Below, in pieces: positions 43,012 to 53,047 of a stretch of 64,000 nt of DNA. Below the pieces are notes generated by a model. That model did not search any database. It saw only the letters and a list, made by a program, of their open reading frames with translations, and had not been told where the DNA came from. Position 1 is the stretch's first letter. Each line of letters opens with the position of its first letter. The DNA lies in NCBI GenBank assembly GCA_963677885.1, contig OY782500.1, positions 4,340,001 through 4,404,000 on the forward strand, given 5' to 3'. This DNA comes from UBA1351 sp963677885 (GTDB lineage Bacteria > Bacillota > Clostridia > Lachnospirales > Vallitaleaceae). Position numbers and translations under genes: made by a program.

Positions 43012-44814
43012 ATGATGAAAAAGTTATGTCTAGCCTTAATAATTAGCGCTTTATTTATACAGTTTATAGATAGTCCGGTTTTAGGCTTGGTTGCTGAAAG
43101 TTATACGGATGAGGCTGACCTCCTTAAGGATCTTGGTCTCTTTCAAGGAACCGAAAAAGGTTATCAATTGGATACTGTTGCCACGAGAGCCCAAGGAGCT
43201 GTCATGTTGGTACGTTTTTTGGGACAGGAAGACAAGGCTAAAGGAGATTACAGTTTAGGCTCAATCAGCCATCCTTTTGAAGATGTGCCGACTTGGGCAG
43301 ATCCACATGTAGCCTATCTCTATTCCAATGGATTAACCAATGGTATGTCTTCAAGGTCCTATGGGTCTGATGGGGACTTAACCGGTGCCCAGTATATGAC
43401 CATGATGTTGCGAATGTTGGGGTATGATGATGGGGCAGGAGAATTTACATGGGATAAGGCTTTAGACTTTTGGAACCAAACCTATAAGCTGGAAAGTAGT
43501 GATTATGAAAGCTTAAGTCAGGTTTCGGATTCAAGTCTTTCTAGAGGTCTTATGGTGCGAATTTCTTATCTAACCCTGGCCAATAATTATAAGAAATCAT
43601 CTGTAACCGTTTTTGAGGACTTATATCAAAGAGAAGTTTTTGGTGAGGATAAGTATTCAAGTTATAAAGAACTCGTACTCAAGCAAAGTATAGAGGAAGA
43701 GATAGTCAGTCATGTCAAGGACTTCGATGAAAGAAAGGGGCTTTGGCTGTCTTATCTTGAACTGGGTCCAATTCTAAATAATGCCAATGAACATGAATAT
43801 AGAAATGATCTTGCGGAAATATTCTCCAATGGTAAGTCAGATGGTTTTAATACCATATATTTTCAAGTCAGGAGTAACAGTGACGCTATTTATCCATCAG
43901 AAATCTATTCATGGTCCTATCTGATCAATGATAATTATGCCCAGGGTCCAGGTTATGATCCTCTTTCAGTGGCAGTGGAACTGGCCCATGAGTATGACCT
44001 TCGATTGGAAGCCTGGATTAACCCTTACCGGATTAGGACCAATGCAGTTTATCATCCGGTTGAGTCCTATGACAAGTTACAAGCTCTTCTTAATGATTCT
44101 GCTAACGTCTTTAAGGTAGGAGATTTATGGACCTTGAATCCGGCCAGCAGTGATGTAAGAGATCATATTTTGGCTGGTGTTGAAGAGTTGCTTAGCTACG
44201 ATATTGATGGCATTCAGTATGATGATTATTTTTATCCTAATCAGGACATGACCTTGGATGCTGACCAATATGAAGCCTATATAGAAAGTAATGGTTGGAT
44301 TAGCCAAGGTGATTTTCGAAGAAATCAGGTTACTCAACTTATTGTGGAAACTTATAAGCTTATAAAAGAGACTAAATCCCAAGTTGCATTTGGTATTAGT
44401 CCCCAAGGCAGCTTTAACAATAATTATAACAATGTTTTTTTAGATATAAACGAGATTATATATAGACAAGCAGTGGATTATCTTTTGCCGCAAGTTTATT
44501 ATGGCTTTGATAATCAGCATTCTCCTTATGAAACGGTTCTAGCCCAATGGGAAGGGGCCCTTGCAGGTACAGATATAGATCTTCTGATTGGTCTTTCTGC
44601 CTACAAAATTGGACTAGAGGACAAATGGGCCGGTTCAGGAAGTGATGAATGGATTACAGATGAAAAGATTTTGGCAAGGATGCTGGAAAGGGCGAGAGCT
44701 CTTGTGACTTACAGAGGGGTTTCTGTTTTTCGTTATGACTCTATTTATCATCCAGCAGCATCGGTAGAACAAAAGGTTATCGATGAAGTGAAGGCACTAT
44801 CAGAGAGTTTTTAG
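43012..44814 (+). CDS. exported protein with SLH-like repeats and GHL10 (DUF187) glycosidase-like domain
   Basis: A 600-residue protein. A signal peptide (MMKKLCLALIISALFIQFI) is followed by two SLH-like repeats (about 30-150; FEDVPTWADPHVAYLYSNGL is clear), which would hold it to the wall. Residues about 230-595 match the GHL10/DUF187 family, related to glycoside hydrolases: GLWLSYLELG, DGFNTIYFQVRSNSDA, LRLEAWINPYRI and DIDGIQYDDYFYP, the last with acidic residues placed like a catalytic site. Substrate unknown. The start is uncertain: ATG at 43012 (or 43015) lies after a weak GGGAAAG. The chemoreceptor gene follows by 17 nt. Confidence 0.8.
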   Translation: MMKKLCLALIISALFIQFIDSPVLGLVAESYTDEADLLKDLGLFQGTEKGYQLDTVATRAQGAVMLVRFLGQEDKAKGDYSLGSISHPFEDVPTWADPHVAYLYSNGLTNGMSSRSYGSDGDLTGAQYMTMMLRMLGYDDGAGEFTWDKALDFWNQTYKLESSDYESLSQVSDSSLSRGLMVRISYLTLANNYKKSSVTVFEDLYQREVFGEDKYSSYKELVLKQSIEEEIVSHVKDFDERKGLWLSYLELGPILNNANEHEYRNDLAEIFSNGKSDGFNTIYFQVRSNSDAIYPSEIYSWSYLINDNYAQGPGYDPLSVAVELAHEYDLRLEAWINPYRIRTNAVYHPVESYDKLQALLNDSANVFKVGDLWTLNPASSDVRDHILAGVEELLSYDIDGIQYDDYFYPNQDMTLDADQYEAYIESNGWISQGDFRRNQVTQLIVETYKLIKETKSQVAFGISPQGSFNNNYNNVFLDINEIIYRQAVDYLLPQVYYGFDNQHSPYETVLAQWEGALAGTDIDLLIGLSAYKIGLEDKWAGSGSDEWITDEKILARMLERARALVTYRGVSVFRYDSIYHPAASVEQKVIDEVKALSESF

Positions 44815-44831
44815 GAAGAAAGGTGTGGCGT

Positions 44832-46604
44832 ATGAATTTTAGAACGAAACAGATATTATTTACCAATGGATTATTGATTATGGCAATCGGTGTTCTGGTA
44901 TTAGCTTCTATCTTATTGTTGAGTGGTGTATCCAGTGACAACGTTGATGAGTTGGAAAGCGCTTTGTTGGATAGTTATAACCAGAAAATTAAAGAAGAAG
45001 TCCAAATTGTCATTACTCAGTTGGATGGCGTTCAAAAAAGTGTTGAAGAAGGCTTGATCACAGAAGAAAACGCCAGAGAAGTTTCTGCCAATATTATCCG
45101 GTCAGCTAAATATGAAAATGGTGGGTATTTCTGGGCAGACGATAAAGAGGGAAATAATGTTGTTCTCCTTGGAAGAGAAGATGTTGAAGGGACTAACCGT
45201 ATGGGTCTTCAAGATGTAAACGGTAAGTATATCGTTAGGGATCTTATTCAGGCCGCACTTGATGGTGGAGGATATACGGAGTATTGGTTCCCTAAACCAG
45301 ATGAGGAAGAGGCGTCTCTAAAAATTGGATACTCCCAGTTATATGAACCTTATGGATGGATTATCGGAACCGGTAATTATGTATCCGATATCGAATTGGT
45401 GGTTGGTGAGCAAAGAGAAAAAAATAGTGACATATTGACCGGCTCATATATAGGACTGGGAGTAATCTCGCTAGTAGCTTTAGTCTTAGGTGCGGTAGCT
45501 GCTGTTTTTTATAGTATTACCATTACCAAACCAATTATTAAAATGGATAATGAACTGAAGAAGATGGCTCAGTTGAATATCCAGGAATCCCAGGATATGA
45601 TTAAGCTGTCTAAACGCAAAGATGAAATTGGTCATATGGGTCAATCTCTCCATAGTCTTGGACTGGCCTTTAGAGAAGTTATTCAGGAAATCCAGTCCTT
45701 TACTGGAGAACTGAATAAATACGTGCTGAATTTAGCAGATATTTCTTCAGTCACCAAGGAAAACTCCGATGCTGTTGTTAATGCAGTCGATGAGTTTTCA
45801 AGAGGTGCTGGAGAACAGGCAGAGGATGCCCAAAACAGTGTTTATTCTCTTGAAAAACTTAACGAGTTGATTACCAACTCCAATCAATTGGTAGAAGATG
45901 TCCTTGAGCTTTCCAAGTCGATTAACCAGAGCCAATTAGACGGTAACCAGTCTGTAGAAAATCTGGTTAAGGAGTTTAAAACTACCCTGGATAATATTAA
46001 GCAGCTGGCAAGTGATATTGAAGAGCTCCATGAGCATTCACAGAAGATTAATGATATTGTCGTTACCATTGATGGTATAGCAGGACAAACCAATTTATTG
46101 GCTCTTAACGCATCCATAGAGGCTGCCAGAGCTGGTGAGGCAGGTAAAGGTTTTGCGGTTGTAGCAACTGAGATCAGGAATCTGGCAGAACAAACTTCCA
46201 GTTCAACTGCTGAGATCAATAACATTATTCAAATGGTTAAAAGCAGTGTAGACTCATCAAAAGGGAATATGGACTCTTCCAATGTATCCATTAATTTGGC
46301 TTTTGACAAGATGAATAGGGTTATGGACGCCTTCAAGGAAAGTTTGGCATTGACTGAGGAATCTGGATCCAAGATGGTAGATGTTCAACACTCATTTGAC
46401 GGTATTAATACTACTAAAGAAGGTACCCTACAGGCGATTCAATCTATTTCGGCAGTCACAGAAGAGAATGCGGCAGCTGCAGAGGAAATCAATGCCAGTA
46501 TGTTAACCCAAAAATCAACAATCAACGAGTTGGATGATGTAGCCCAAGAGGTAACTGCAGCAACAGAAAAACTTGCAGAACTTGTTAGCCGATTCAATAT
46601 TTGA
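44832..46604 (+). CDS. methyl-accepting chemotaxis protein with single Cache domain
   Basis: A 590-residue receptor. Membrane helix about 10-32; extracytoplasmic sCache_2 domain about 33-200 with NGGYFWADDKEGNNVV and LYEPYGWIIGTGNYV; second helix about 202-232; HAMP about 233-290; signalling domain with the conserved hairpin (IAGQTNLLALNASIEAARAG, then FAVVATEIRNLAEQ). The ATG at 44832 lies 6 nt after AAAGGTG; the GTG at 44823 belongs to that site. It is probably co-transcribed with the SLH/GHL10 gene, which hints at a common ligand such as a glycan product. Confidence 0.92.
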   Translation: MNFRTKQILFTNGLLIMAIGVLVLASILLLSGVSSDNVDELESALLDSYNQKIKEEVQIVITQLDGVQKSVEEGLITEENAREVSANIIRSAKYENGGYFWADDKEGNNVVLLGREDVEGTNRMGLQDVNGKYIVRDLIQAALDGGGYTEYWFPKPDEEEASLKIGYSQLYEPYGWIIGTGNYVSDIELVVGEQREKNSDILTGSYIGLGVISLVALVLGAVAAVFYSITITKPIIKMDNELKKMAQLNIQESQDMIKLSKRKDEIGHMGQSLHSLGLAFREVIQEIQSFTGELNKYVLNLADISSVTKENSDAVVNAVDEFSRGAGEQAEDAQNSVYSLEKLNELITNSNQLVEDVLELSKSINQSQLDGNQSVENLVKEFKTTLDNIKQLASDIEELHEHSQKINDIVVTIDGIAGQTNLLALNASIEAARAGEAGKGFAVVATEIRNLAEQTSSSTAEINNIIQMVKSSVDSSKGNMDSSNVSINLAFDKMNRVMDAFKESLALTEESGSKMVDVQHSFDGINTTKEGTLQAIQSISAVTEENAAAAEEINASMLTQKSTINELDDVAQEVTAATEKLAELVSRFNI

Positions 46605-46619
46605 AACTTATGTCTTTAT

Positions 46620-46647
46620 ACACCTAGTCTATGCTAGGTGTATTTTT
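46620..46647 (+). terminator. terminator of the chemoreceptor gene
   Basis: ACACCTAG (46620-46627) pairs with CTAGGTGT (46634-46641), followed by ATTTTT. Confidence 0.82.
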
Positions 46648-46755
46648 ATGAAATTTTAAATAAATCTTCATGACCAGTATATTTTATTGCTATAAGATAG
46701 TATAATAGAACCTGAATTGTTGGGTTATGTGAGTTCTATGGAAAGGTTGTAGACG

Positions 46756-47928
46756 ATGGAAGACCAAAAACCAAAGAATAATGTGGTACATACCATACGT
46801 GTTAGCGGTATGTTCAATACGCCTCCAAGTCAAGATGAAATAAATGCGGCCATGAAAGAATTTGAGCGCCTCCAGAGATATTTACGCTGGGTTCCTGCTA
46901 TCTTTATTGGCGTTACTTTTGTTATATTGATATTTTTAACCAGGTTATTTGAATTAAAGTTTTCTGCATTTGTTCTGGTTGTCATGTCTACGATTATGAT
47001 ATTGAAGGAACTAAGTACCCTTGCCTTTTCCATCCAGATGCGTAATCGTGTTATGAAGCCTATTGAGAAGTTAAGGGTTGCTGTTGATGAGATCAGTAAA
47101 GGCCATTATGGCTATCAGGTGGAAGAAGAACCAGGGAATCTGGTGGGTGATCTGATTACCTCCTTTAACAAGATGTCCTGCGAATTAAAGGAAGCAAATG
47201 CTAAAAATGAGAAATATGAACGTAATAGAAAGGAATTGATTGCAGGTATCAGTCATGACTTGAAAACGCCTATAACATCAATTGTAGGCTATGTGGATGC
47301 TATTCAGTCCGGTGTTGCCAGCTCAGAGGAAAAAAGAAATACTTACCTAAGTATTATCGGGTCCAATGCCCAGTATACCAATAAATTGATTGATGACCTG
47401 TTCCTTTTTTCTAAGCTTGATATTAATCAGATGAAGTATGAGTTTGTTGATATGCCCATTAAGGACTTTTTATCAGATGTTATTATAGAAAAACAACTGG
47501 AGTTGGAAGAGAGCGGAGTTAATGTGTCCTTTAAGATGGATGTTTCGGACAGGATGCATTTGCCTCTTGATGGTAAAATGGTTTATCGTATTATGTCCAA
47601 TATCTTATCCAATGCAGTAAAGTATGGGGACCCAGACCAGCCGACTATTATTATTGAAGCAGATGAAATTGAAGATGGTGTAAAAGTGGCCATTACAGAC
47701 AATGGTAAAGGTATATCTAAAAATGAGTTAAAGCAGATTTTTGATGTTTTTTATCGAGCAGATTCTTCAAGAAATAAGGATATCGGAGGCAGTGGTCTTG
47801 GACTTGCCATTGCCAAACAATTGGTAGAAGCCCATGGAGGAACAATCGGTGCTACATCAGTTGTAGGAAAAGGGACGACGATTACCTTTACATTGAAAAA
47901 ACAAGAGGAGGAAGTACATAATGGATAA
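46756..47928 (+). CDS. sensor histidine kinase
   Basis: A 390-residue kinase. Two adjacent membrane helices (about 43-62 and 67-90) with almost no outside loop suggest an intramembrane-sensing type. HAMP about 91-145, HisKA with GISHDLKTPITSIVGY (His167), HATPase with NILSNAVKYG, DNGKGI and GGSGLGLAIAKQLV. The signal is unknown. Kinase-first order is the reverse of phoB-phoR. Its end overlaps the response regulator by 8 nt. Confidence 0.9.
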   Translation: MEDQKPKNNVVHTIRVSGMFNTPPSQDEINAAMKEFERLQRYLRWVPAIFIGVTFVILIFLTRLFELKFSAFVLVVMSTIMILKELSTLAFSIQMRNRVMKPIEKLRVAVDEISKGHYGYQVEEEPGNLVGDLITSFNKMSCELKEANAKNEKYERNRKELIAGISHDLKTPITSIVGYVDAIQSGVASSEEKRNTYLSIIGSNAQYTNKLIDDLFLFSKLDINQMKYEFVDMPIKDFLSDVIIEKQLELEESGVNVSFKMDVSDRMHLPLDGKMVYRIMSNILSNAVKYGDPDQPTIIIEADEIEDGVKVAITDNGKGISKNELKQIFDVFYRADSSRNKDIGGSGLGLAIAKQLVEAHGGTIGATSVVGKGTTITFTLKKQEEEVHNG

Positions 47929-48610
47929 AATTCTAATTATCGAAGATGATAAACAAATAGCTGAACTTGAGAAAGATTTCCTTGAAATGAATGGTTTCGA
48001 AGTCTTTGTAGCCAATGACGGTCATAAGGGGCTTAAAGAAGCGATGACGGAAGCCTATCAGCTGATTATCATTGATATCATGCTTCCAAGTGTTAATGGC
48101 TATGATATTCTTATGATGATTCGGGATAAGCTTAATATTCCATTTATTGTGGTTTCCGCAAGAAGTGATGATATGGACAAGATCAAGGGTATTGAACTTG
48201 GTGCTGATGACTATATGACCAAGCCCTTTAACCCTAATGAACTGGTAGCCAGGGTTAAAAATCAGCTTCTTAGATATGACAGACTCCTTAATGTGAATAA
48301 GCAGCAAGGTGAAATAGAATTTAACGGTGTAATTATCAATGAAGAATCCAGAAGGGTTCTGGTTAATGGTCAAGAGATTACCATGACAACTACTGAGTTT
48401 GATATTCTTCTGTTCTTTATGAAGAACCCTGATATCGTTCATTCCAAGCAAACTATTTTTGAAAGAGTATGGGGTGAAGATGAATATGGAGATATCGGAA
48501 CAGTTCCTGTATATGTCCAAAAAATCCGTAAGAAAATCGAAAAGGATTATACCCATCCAAAAATTATTGAAACCGTCTGGGGCGTAGGGTATCGGTTTAA
48601 TCGATTATAG
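47921..48610 (+). CDS. OmpR-family response regulator
   Basis: A 229-residue regulator. Receiver about 1-118 with EDD near residue 8, phosphoacceptor Asp52 (IIIDIMLPS), Ser in VVSARS and Lys in TKPFN. Winged-helix domain about 130-229 ending EDEYGDIGTVPVYVQKIRKK and VWGVGYRF. It pairs with the kinase directly upstream. Targets are not evident; no obvious transporter partner, as seen with Bce-type pairs, lies next to it. Confidence 0.9.
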   Translation: MDKILIIEDDKQIAELEKDFLEMNGFEVFVANDGHKGLKEAMTEAYQLIIIDIMLPSVNGYDILMMIRDKLNIPFIVVSARSDDMDKIKGIELGADDYMTKPFNPNELVARVKNQLLRYDRLLNVNKQQGEIEFNGVIINEESRRVLVNGQEITMTTTEFDILLFFMKNPDIVHSKQTIFERVWGEDEYGDIGTVPVYVQKIRKKIEKDYTHPKIIETVWGVGYRFNRL

Positions 48611-48723
48611 TTGATTTGCCAACCTAAAGTGTGTGGCACGTAAAGTTCAGATTTTTTGTGATAGAGTACCAGTTATATTCGTGATTGTGAACAAAATATC
48701 ATATTGAGAAGAAATATCATTAG

Positions 48724-48801
48724 GACATATGACGTTTTTACGTTGTATGTCTTAAATAATAGTGAAAATCACTTGATAATTATTCTTAATTGGGATATAA
48801 T
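48724..48801 (+). promoter_or_regulatory. upstream hairpin, promoter and PerR-like site ahead of nox
   Basis: A 12-bp stem (48724-48735 with 48740-48751, two wobbles, TTTT loop) is followed by TTGATA (48773-48778), a 17-nt spacer and TATAAT (48796-48801). Inside the promoter, 48774-48788 (TGATAATTATTCTTA) resembles the PerR box TTATAATNATTATAA at most positions. These are the only features in the 300 bp gap before nox. Confidence 0.6.
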
Positions 48802-48912
48802 GAATTTGTAATTGTTAAGGAAATATCAAATTGCTATTTGTTGATTATTTAACGAAGTGAAGGAATAATAATCAAATTATTTAATCATAAAGCCATTAAA
48901 GGAGATGTTAAA

Positions 48913-50247
48913 ATGAAAGTTGTTGTTATTGGATGTACTCATGCAGGTACTGCTGCTATCGTAAATATTGCTAAAATGTATAAGGATGCTGAAATTACAG
49001 TTTATGAAAGAAATAATAACGTATCCTTCCTGTCATGCGGGATTGCCCTCTATGTCGGTGGCGTTGTCAAGGATGCAGACGGACTTTTTTATTCCTCACC
49101 AAAGGCACTTTCAGACCTTGGTGTTAAGATGAAAATGGAGCATAATGTTAAGAATGTCAACTTGAAAGATAAGAGCCTTATGGTTGAGAATCTTTTAACA
49201 GGAGAGGTTGTAGAAGACAGCTTTGATAAGTTGATTTTAACTACAGGTTCATGGCCGATTATACCTAATATTGAAGGTGGAGATCTTGATAACGTATTGT
49301 TATCTAAAAACTTTGACCATTCCAATATTATTATAGAAAAGGCTAAGGATGCTAAAAAAGTTGTTGTTGTCGGTGCCGGTTACATTGGCGTTGAGTTGGT
49401 TGAAGCCTTTAAGGAAAATGGGAAGGAAGTTGTTTTGGTAGATGCCTTTGACCGTATTCTTAGTAAATATCTTGATCCTGAATATACTGACCTTGCAGAA
49501 GCTGCCTTTGAAGAAGAAGGTATTGAGCTGGCTCTTGGTCAAACGGTTCAAAAGTTTGAAGGTAAGGACGGCAAAGTGACCAGGGTTATTACTGATAAGG
49601 GTGAGTATGAAACCGACCTTGTAATCATGTGTGTCGGGTTCAAACCTAATACGATCTTGGTTCAAGACCAACTTGAAACCATGGCAAATGGAGCTATCGT
49701 CGTTGATAAATTTATGGAAACCAGTGTGAAAGATGTCTTTGCTGCCGGGGATTCCTGTGCTATCCACTACAATCCGACAGATAAGCCAGGATACATTCCT
49801 TTGGCTACAAATGCTGTTAGAATGGGCACCTTGGTTGCTAAGAACCTTGTTGAGAAAAAAGTTCCTTACATGGGTACTCAAGGAACCAGTGGTATAAAGA
49901 TCTATGATCTCAATATCTCTTCAACAGGCTTGACAGAAGAAGCGGCTAAAGCTGAAGGGATCAAAGTTAAAACTGTTACAGCAGTCGACAATTACAGACC
50001 CGAATTTATGCCGACCTATGAAGAAGTTAAGTTGAAAGTCGTTTTTGAAGAAGAATCCAGACGTCTGCTTGGGGCACAAATTGTCAGTAAAGCCGATTTG
50101 ACGCAGACTATCAATACCTTATCTGTGTGTATTCAAAACAATATGACAGTAGATGAAATTGCATTTGTTGATTTCTTCTTCCAGCCACACTTTAACAAGC
50201 CTTGGAATATTATTAACTTAGCTGGTCAAATGGCCTTTGATGTGTAA
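48913..50247 (+). CDS. nox: NADH oxidase (water-forming type)
   Basis: A 444-residue flavoprotein. GCTHAGTAA (His10) and SFLSCGIALYVGG (redox Cys42) are the two active-site signatures of H2O-forming NADH oxidases; FAD- and NAD-binding GAGYIGVEL near residue 155 and the FAD motif VFAAGDSCAI near residue 278 follow, then a dimer domain to the end. It reduces O2 with NADH and would protect an anaerobe and restore NAD. GGAGATG precedes the ATG. A close paralogue is cut by the left window edge. CoA-disulfide reductase activity cannot be excluded. Confidence 0.92.
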   Translation: MKVVVIGCTHAGTAAIVNIAKMYKDAEITVYERNNNVSFLSCGIALYVGGVVKDADGLFYSSPKALSDLGVKMKMEHNVKNVNLKDKSLMVENLLTGEVVEDSFDKLILTTGSWPIIPNIEGGDLDNVLLSKNFDHSNIIIEKAKDAKKVVVVGAGYIGVELVEAFKENGKEVVLVDAFDRILSKYLDPEYTDLAEAAFEEEGIELALGQTVQKFEGKDGKVTRVITDKGEYETDLVIMCVGFKPNTILVQDQLETMANGAIVVDKFMETSVKDVFAAGDSCAIHYNPTDKPGYIPLATNAVRMGTLVAKNLVEKKVPYMGTQGTSGIKIYDLNISSTGLTEEAAKAEGIKVKTVTAVDNYRPEFMPTYEEVKLKVVFEEESRRLLGAQIVSKADLTQTINTLSVCIQNNMTVDEIAFVDFFFQPHFNKPWNIINLAGQMAFDV

Positions 50248-50323
50248 TATTTCCCTTGTTGACCTGAATTGGCTTTAGTGTTATCTTGAGTATGGAAAAG
50301 AATATTTTACATGGGAGAATATT

Positions 50324-50878
50324 ATGGGTCGTATTGCTTTTAATCAGCAGGTTTTGCCGGCTATATCGGATTACAAATCATTAGAAAAATTCCTAGGGAG
50401 AGACTTGGAGTATTGTGTCCTTATGAACTTTCCACTTATTCAGTTACACAGGGTATGTAAACTATTAAGAGAACATGATAAGAAATGTCTGGTTCATGTT
50501 GATCTCATTAAGGGAATTGCATCCAATGAATATGGAGCAGAGTTTCTGATTGATGGATATAAAGTGGACGGTCTCATCTCAACCCATCCTGCGGTTATTG
50601 AAGTGGCAAAGAAAAAGAAAGTTACGGCAATCCTTCGTGTATTTGTTCTGGATAGCCAGTCGCTAAGAAGATCTCTTGAGATTGCCGGAAAATGTCAGCC
50701 AGACTATATGGAAATTCTTCCCGGATTCTCTTCAGAAGTGGCAGATATGATTAGGGAGAAAGTGGATATCCCCCTAATCGGTGGTGGCTTGATTCAGTCT
50801 CCTGAAATGATCAGGAGGTGTATGGATAAAGGCTTGGTCGCTGTTACTGCCAGCGATGAAATATTATGGGACCTATAA
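50324..50878 (+). CDS. glpP: glycerol uptake operon antiterminator GlpP
   Basis: A 184-residue TIM-barrel-like RNA-binding regulator. Family marks: CVLMNFPLIQLHRVCKLL, HVDLIKGIASNEYGAEFL near residue 65, PDYMEILPG near residue 135 and PLIGGGLIQSPEM near residue 155. In Bacillus, GlpP with glycerol-3-phosphate prevents termination in the glpD leader. Here a strong leader terminator precedes the glycerol-3-phosphate oxidation genes 2.2 kb downstream. GGGAG lies ahead of the ATG. The stop abuts that of the convergent GGDEF-EAL gene with no base between. Confidence 0.92.
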   Translation: MGRIAFNQQVLPAISDYKSLEKFLGRDLEYCVLMNFPLIQLHRVCKLLREHDKKCLVHVDLIKGIASNEYGAEFLIDGYKVDGLISTHPAVIEVAKKKKVTAILRVFVLDSQSLRRSLEIAGKCQPDYMEILPGFSSEVADMIREKVDIPLIGGGLIQSPEMIRRCMDKGLVAVTASDEILWDL

Positions 50879-52957
50879 TCATTTGAGGAATTTTTTCATA
50901 TCGGCTTCAGATAAGGGTTTGCTGAAGTAATAACCTTGTATAATGTCACAATTGTTGTTTTCCAGGTAGTTGACTTGGTATTCGTTTTCGATACCTTCAG
51001 AAACAACTTTCATGCCGAGACTGTGAGCCAGACTGATAATACCACTGATTACATTAATCTTAGGATTGGTTGAAGTAATTTTATCAGAAAAAGATTTGTC
51101 AATTTTCAAGGTATCAATAGGTAAATCAAGTATGTAGTTCAAGGATGAATAGCCTGTACCAAAATCGTCAATAGCAATGTGAATTCCGAGATGCTTGATG
51201 GATTCAAGCAGATATACAGTTTCCTTAATATTATCAATAAAGACGGATTCAGTTATTTCAAACTCAATATAAGATGGATTTACCCCGGTTTCTTGAAGAA
51301 TTTTTTGCACATCTTTTAGGAAATCGGGATTTTTAAATTGTAGGGGGGAAACGTTTATGGCTATGAACTTCTCGCTTTCACAGCAATCAGCCAATTCGAT
51401 GATTTTCTTGCATACTTCCCTAATAACCCTAAGTCCTAGATCATAAATAAGACCTAGATCCTCGGCTAGAGGAATGAACTTAAGTGGAGGAACCCGCCCA
51501 TAAGCTGGTGACTGCCAACGGAGTAAGGCTTCAAAACCAGCGGTCTTCTTTGTCGCCGTGTCGATAAGAGGTTGATATTCAAGGTAGAATTCTTTATTTT
51601 CCATGGCTTTGATCAGGGCATATTCCATTTCAATTCTTTCCAGGATTGCCTGCTTCATGGATTCTCTAAAGAACTGAATTTCATTTTTACCGGATTCTTT
51701 TGCCTTGTACATGGCTGTATCAGCTGCGGTTAGAAGGTCTTCTGAGCTTTTTCCATCAAGTGGCCATATGGCAACACCGAAGCTTGCGCCGCTATTGACC
51801 TGATAGTTAGCCAGCTTAAAAGGTTCTTGTAGGCTGTCGTGAATCCTTTGCAGGTAGGCCATCAGACTTTCTTCAGAAATATTTCGGCGAATTAAAAGGG
51901 CAAATTCATCCCCGCCAAGTCTACCTAATAAGTCGATTTTATGAATCATTTTGGTCATTCGTTCGGATATTTGAACTAAAAGTTCATCTCCTACAGAGTG
52001 GCCCATGGTGTCATTGACGTTTTTGAAATTATCCAAATCAATAAATACAAGGGCAAACTGATCATGGTCATCACCTTGAATATTGGCTAGAATATCTAAT
52101 TGCTCAAGAATCATTTTACGGTTGGGAAGACCGGTTAAAGTGTCTTTATAGGCAAGGAAATTTAAACGTTCCTGATGCAAGATCAGGGATTCATTGGAGA
52201 TTTCCAGCTGTTCATATTGGTCTCTAAGCTCTTCTTCGTTGGCTTGCAATTGATCGTAGAGGTCAGTGATTGTTTCATTTTGCTCTCTAAGCTCTTCTTC
52301 GGTTGCGGTAACTTCTTCGTAAAGTGCTGTTATCTCATCTTTTTGGAGAGAAATGTCTATGAACCGTTCTGTCATTTGTGAAATGATATATCGGTAAGTT
52401 AGGTTGATAACGATAATAATGGCGATGATAAATAAGAAGATTGCTACAAAGGCGATATAGAAGGTTTCATCGAGAGTGACGTTGGTCGTGGGATTATATA
52501 CAACCGTAGTAGTTATAACGATAATTGCAACAGCACCTAGGTAGTAAATAGTAATTAGGGAGTGACTGAGGGCTGTATTTAAGAGGAGAATAATCAGAAT
52601 CATCCAAATCAGGATTTGCAATTGTTCATGAAAAGTTATATAGGTAGTTAGGATTGCAAGGAAAATAAATGCACTCATGATATGTCGCTTGAGTCGCTCT
52701 CCTAATTTTGTCTGGGCGGTAAAATATAAGGAACCACTGGATATAATCATAACAATAAGTTCGGTAATGATATTGGAAGTTGTGATGTTCCACATAATAC
52801 CCAAGGGCACACTAAGTAAAGAGGCAAGAAATATCATGAGCCCCAAAGTCTGGGCTAAAAGGATGTTCTCGAACATAAACCTTTCAGCATCAGATGTAGA
52901 AGAGGATATACCTTGTAAAATTGATTTGACAGGATAATTTCTATAGAGTTTAAACAT
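50879..52957 (-). CDS. membrane GGDEF-EAL protein
   Basis: A 692-residue protein with about six membrane helices (about 40-215), a Glu-rich coiled coil with a repeated EEELRE(Q)N pattern (about 225-265), GGDEF (about 275-430) and EAL (about 440-690). The GGDEF motif is intact (RLGGDEFALL), and the EAL domain keeps FEALLRW and DDFGTGYSSL, so both synthesis and breakdown of c-di-GMP are possible. The ATG at 52957 follows AAGGAGG on this strand; the frame stays open to 53038 but without a site. It sits between glpP and the glp operon on the opposite strand. Confidence 0.9.
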   Translation of the reverse strand: MFKLYRNYPVKSILQGISSSTSDAERFMFENILLAQTLGLMIFLASLLSVPLGIMWNITTSNIITELIVMIISSGSLYFTAQTKLGERLKRHIMSAFIFLAILTTYITFHEQLQILIWMILIILLLNTALSHSLITIYYLGAVAIIVITTTVVYNPTTNVTLDETFYIAFVAIFLFIIAIIIVINLTYRYIISQMTERFIDISLQKDEITALYEEVTATEEELREQNETITDLYDQLQANEEELRDQYEQLEISNESLILHQERLNFLAYKDTLTGLPNRKMILEQLDILANIQGDDHDQFALVFIDLDNFKNVNDTMGHSVGDELLVQISERMTKMIHKIDLLGRLGGDEFALLIRRNISEESLMAYLQRIHDSLQEPFKLANYQVNSGASFGVAIWPLDGKSSEDLLTAADTAMYKAKESGKNEIQFFRESMKQAILERIEMEYALIKAMENKEFYLEYQPLIDTATKKTAGFEALLRWQSPAYGRVPPLKFIPLAEDLGLIYDLGLRVIREVCKKIIELADCCESEKFIAINVSPLQFKNPDFLKDVQKILQETGVNPSYIEFEITESVFIDNIKETVYLLESIKHLGIHIAIDDFGTGYSSLNYILDLPIDTLKIDKSFSDKITSTNPKINVISGIISLAHSLGMKVVSEGIENEYQVNYLENNNCDIIQGYYFSKPLSEADMKKFLK

Positions 52958-53047
52958 AAGCCAGTCCTCCTTTTGGTAGTATCTATTATAAGCCATGTGG
53001 GCAAAAGAATAAATATAAAAGACTGAAATAAGTCCCAAAACATGAAA

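Noticed and set aside
47933..48556. 207-codon frame on the minus strand
   Set aside because: Antisense shadow of the OmpR-family response regulator.
49300..49881. 193-codon frame on the minus strand
   Set aside because: Antisense shadow of the NADH oxidase gene; no own signals.
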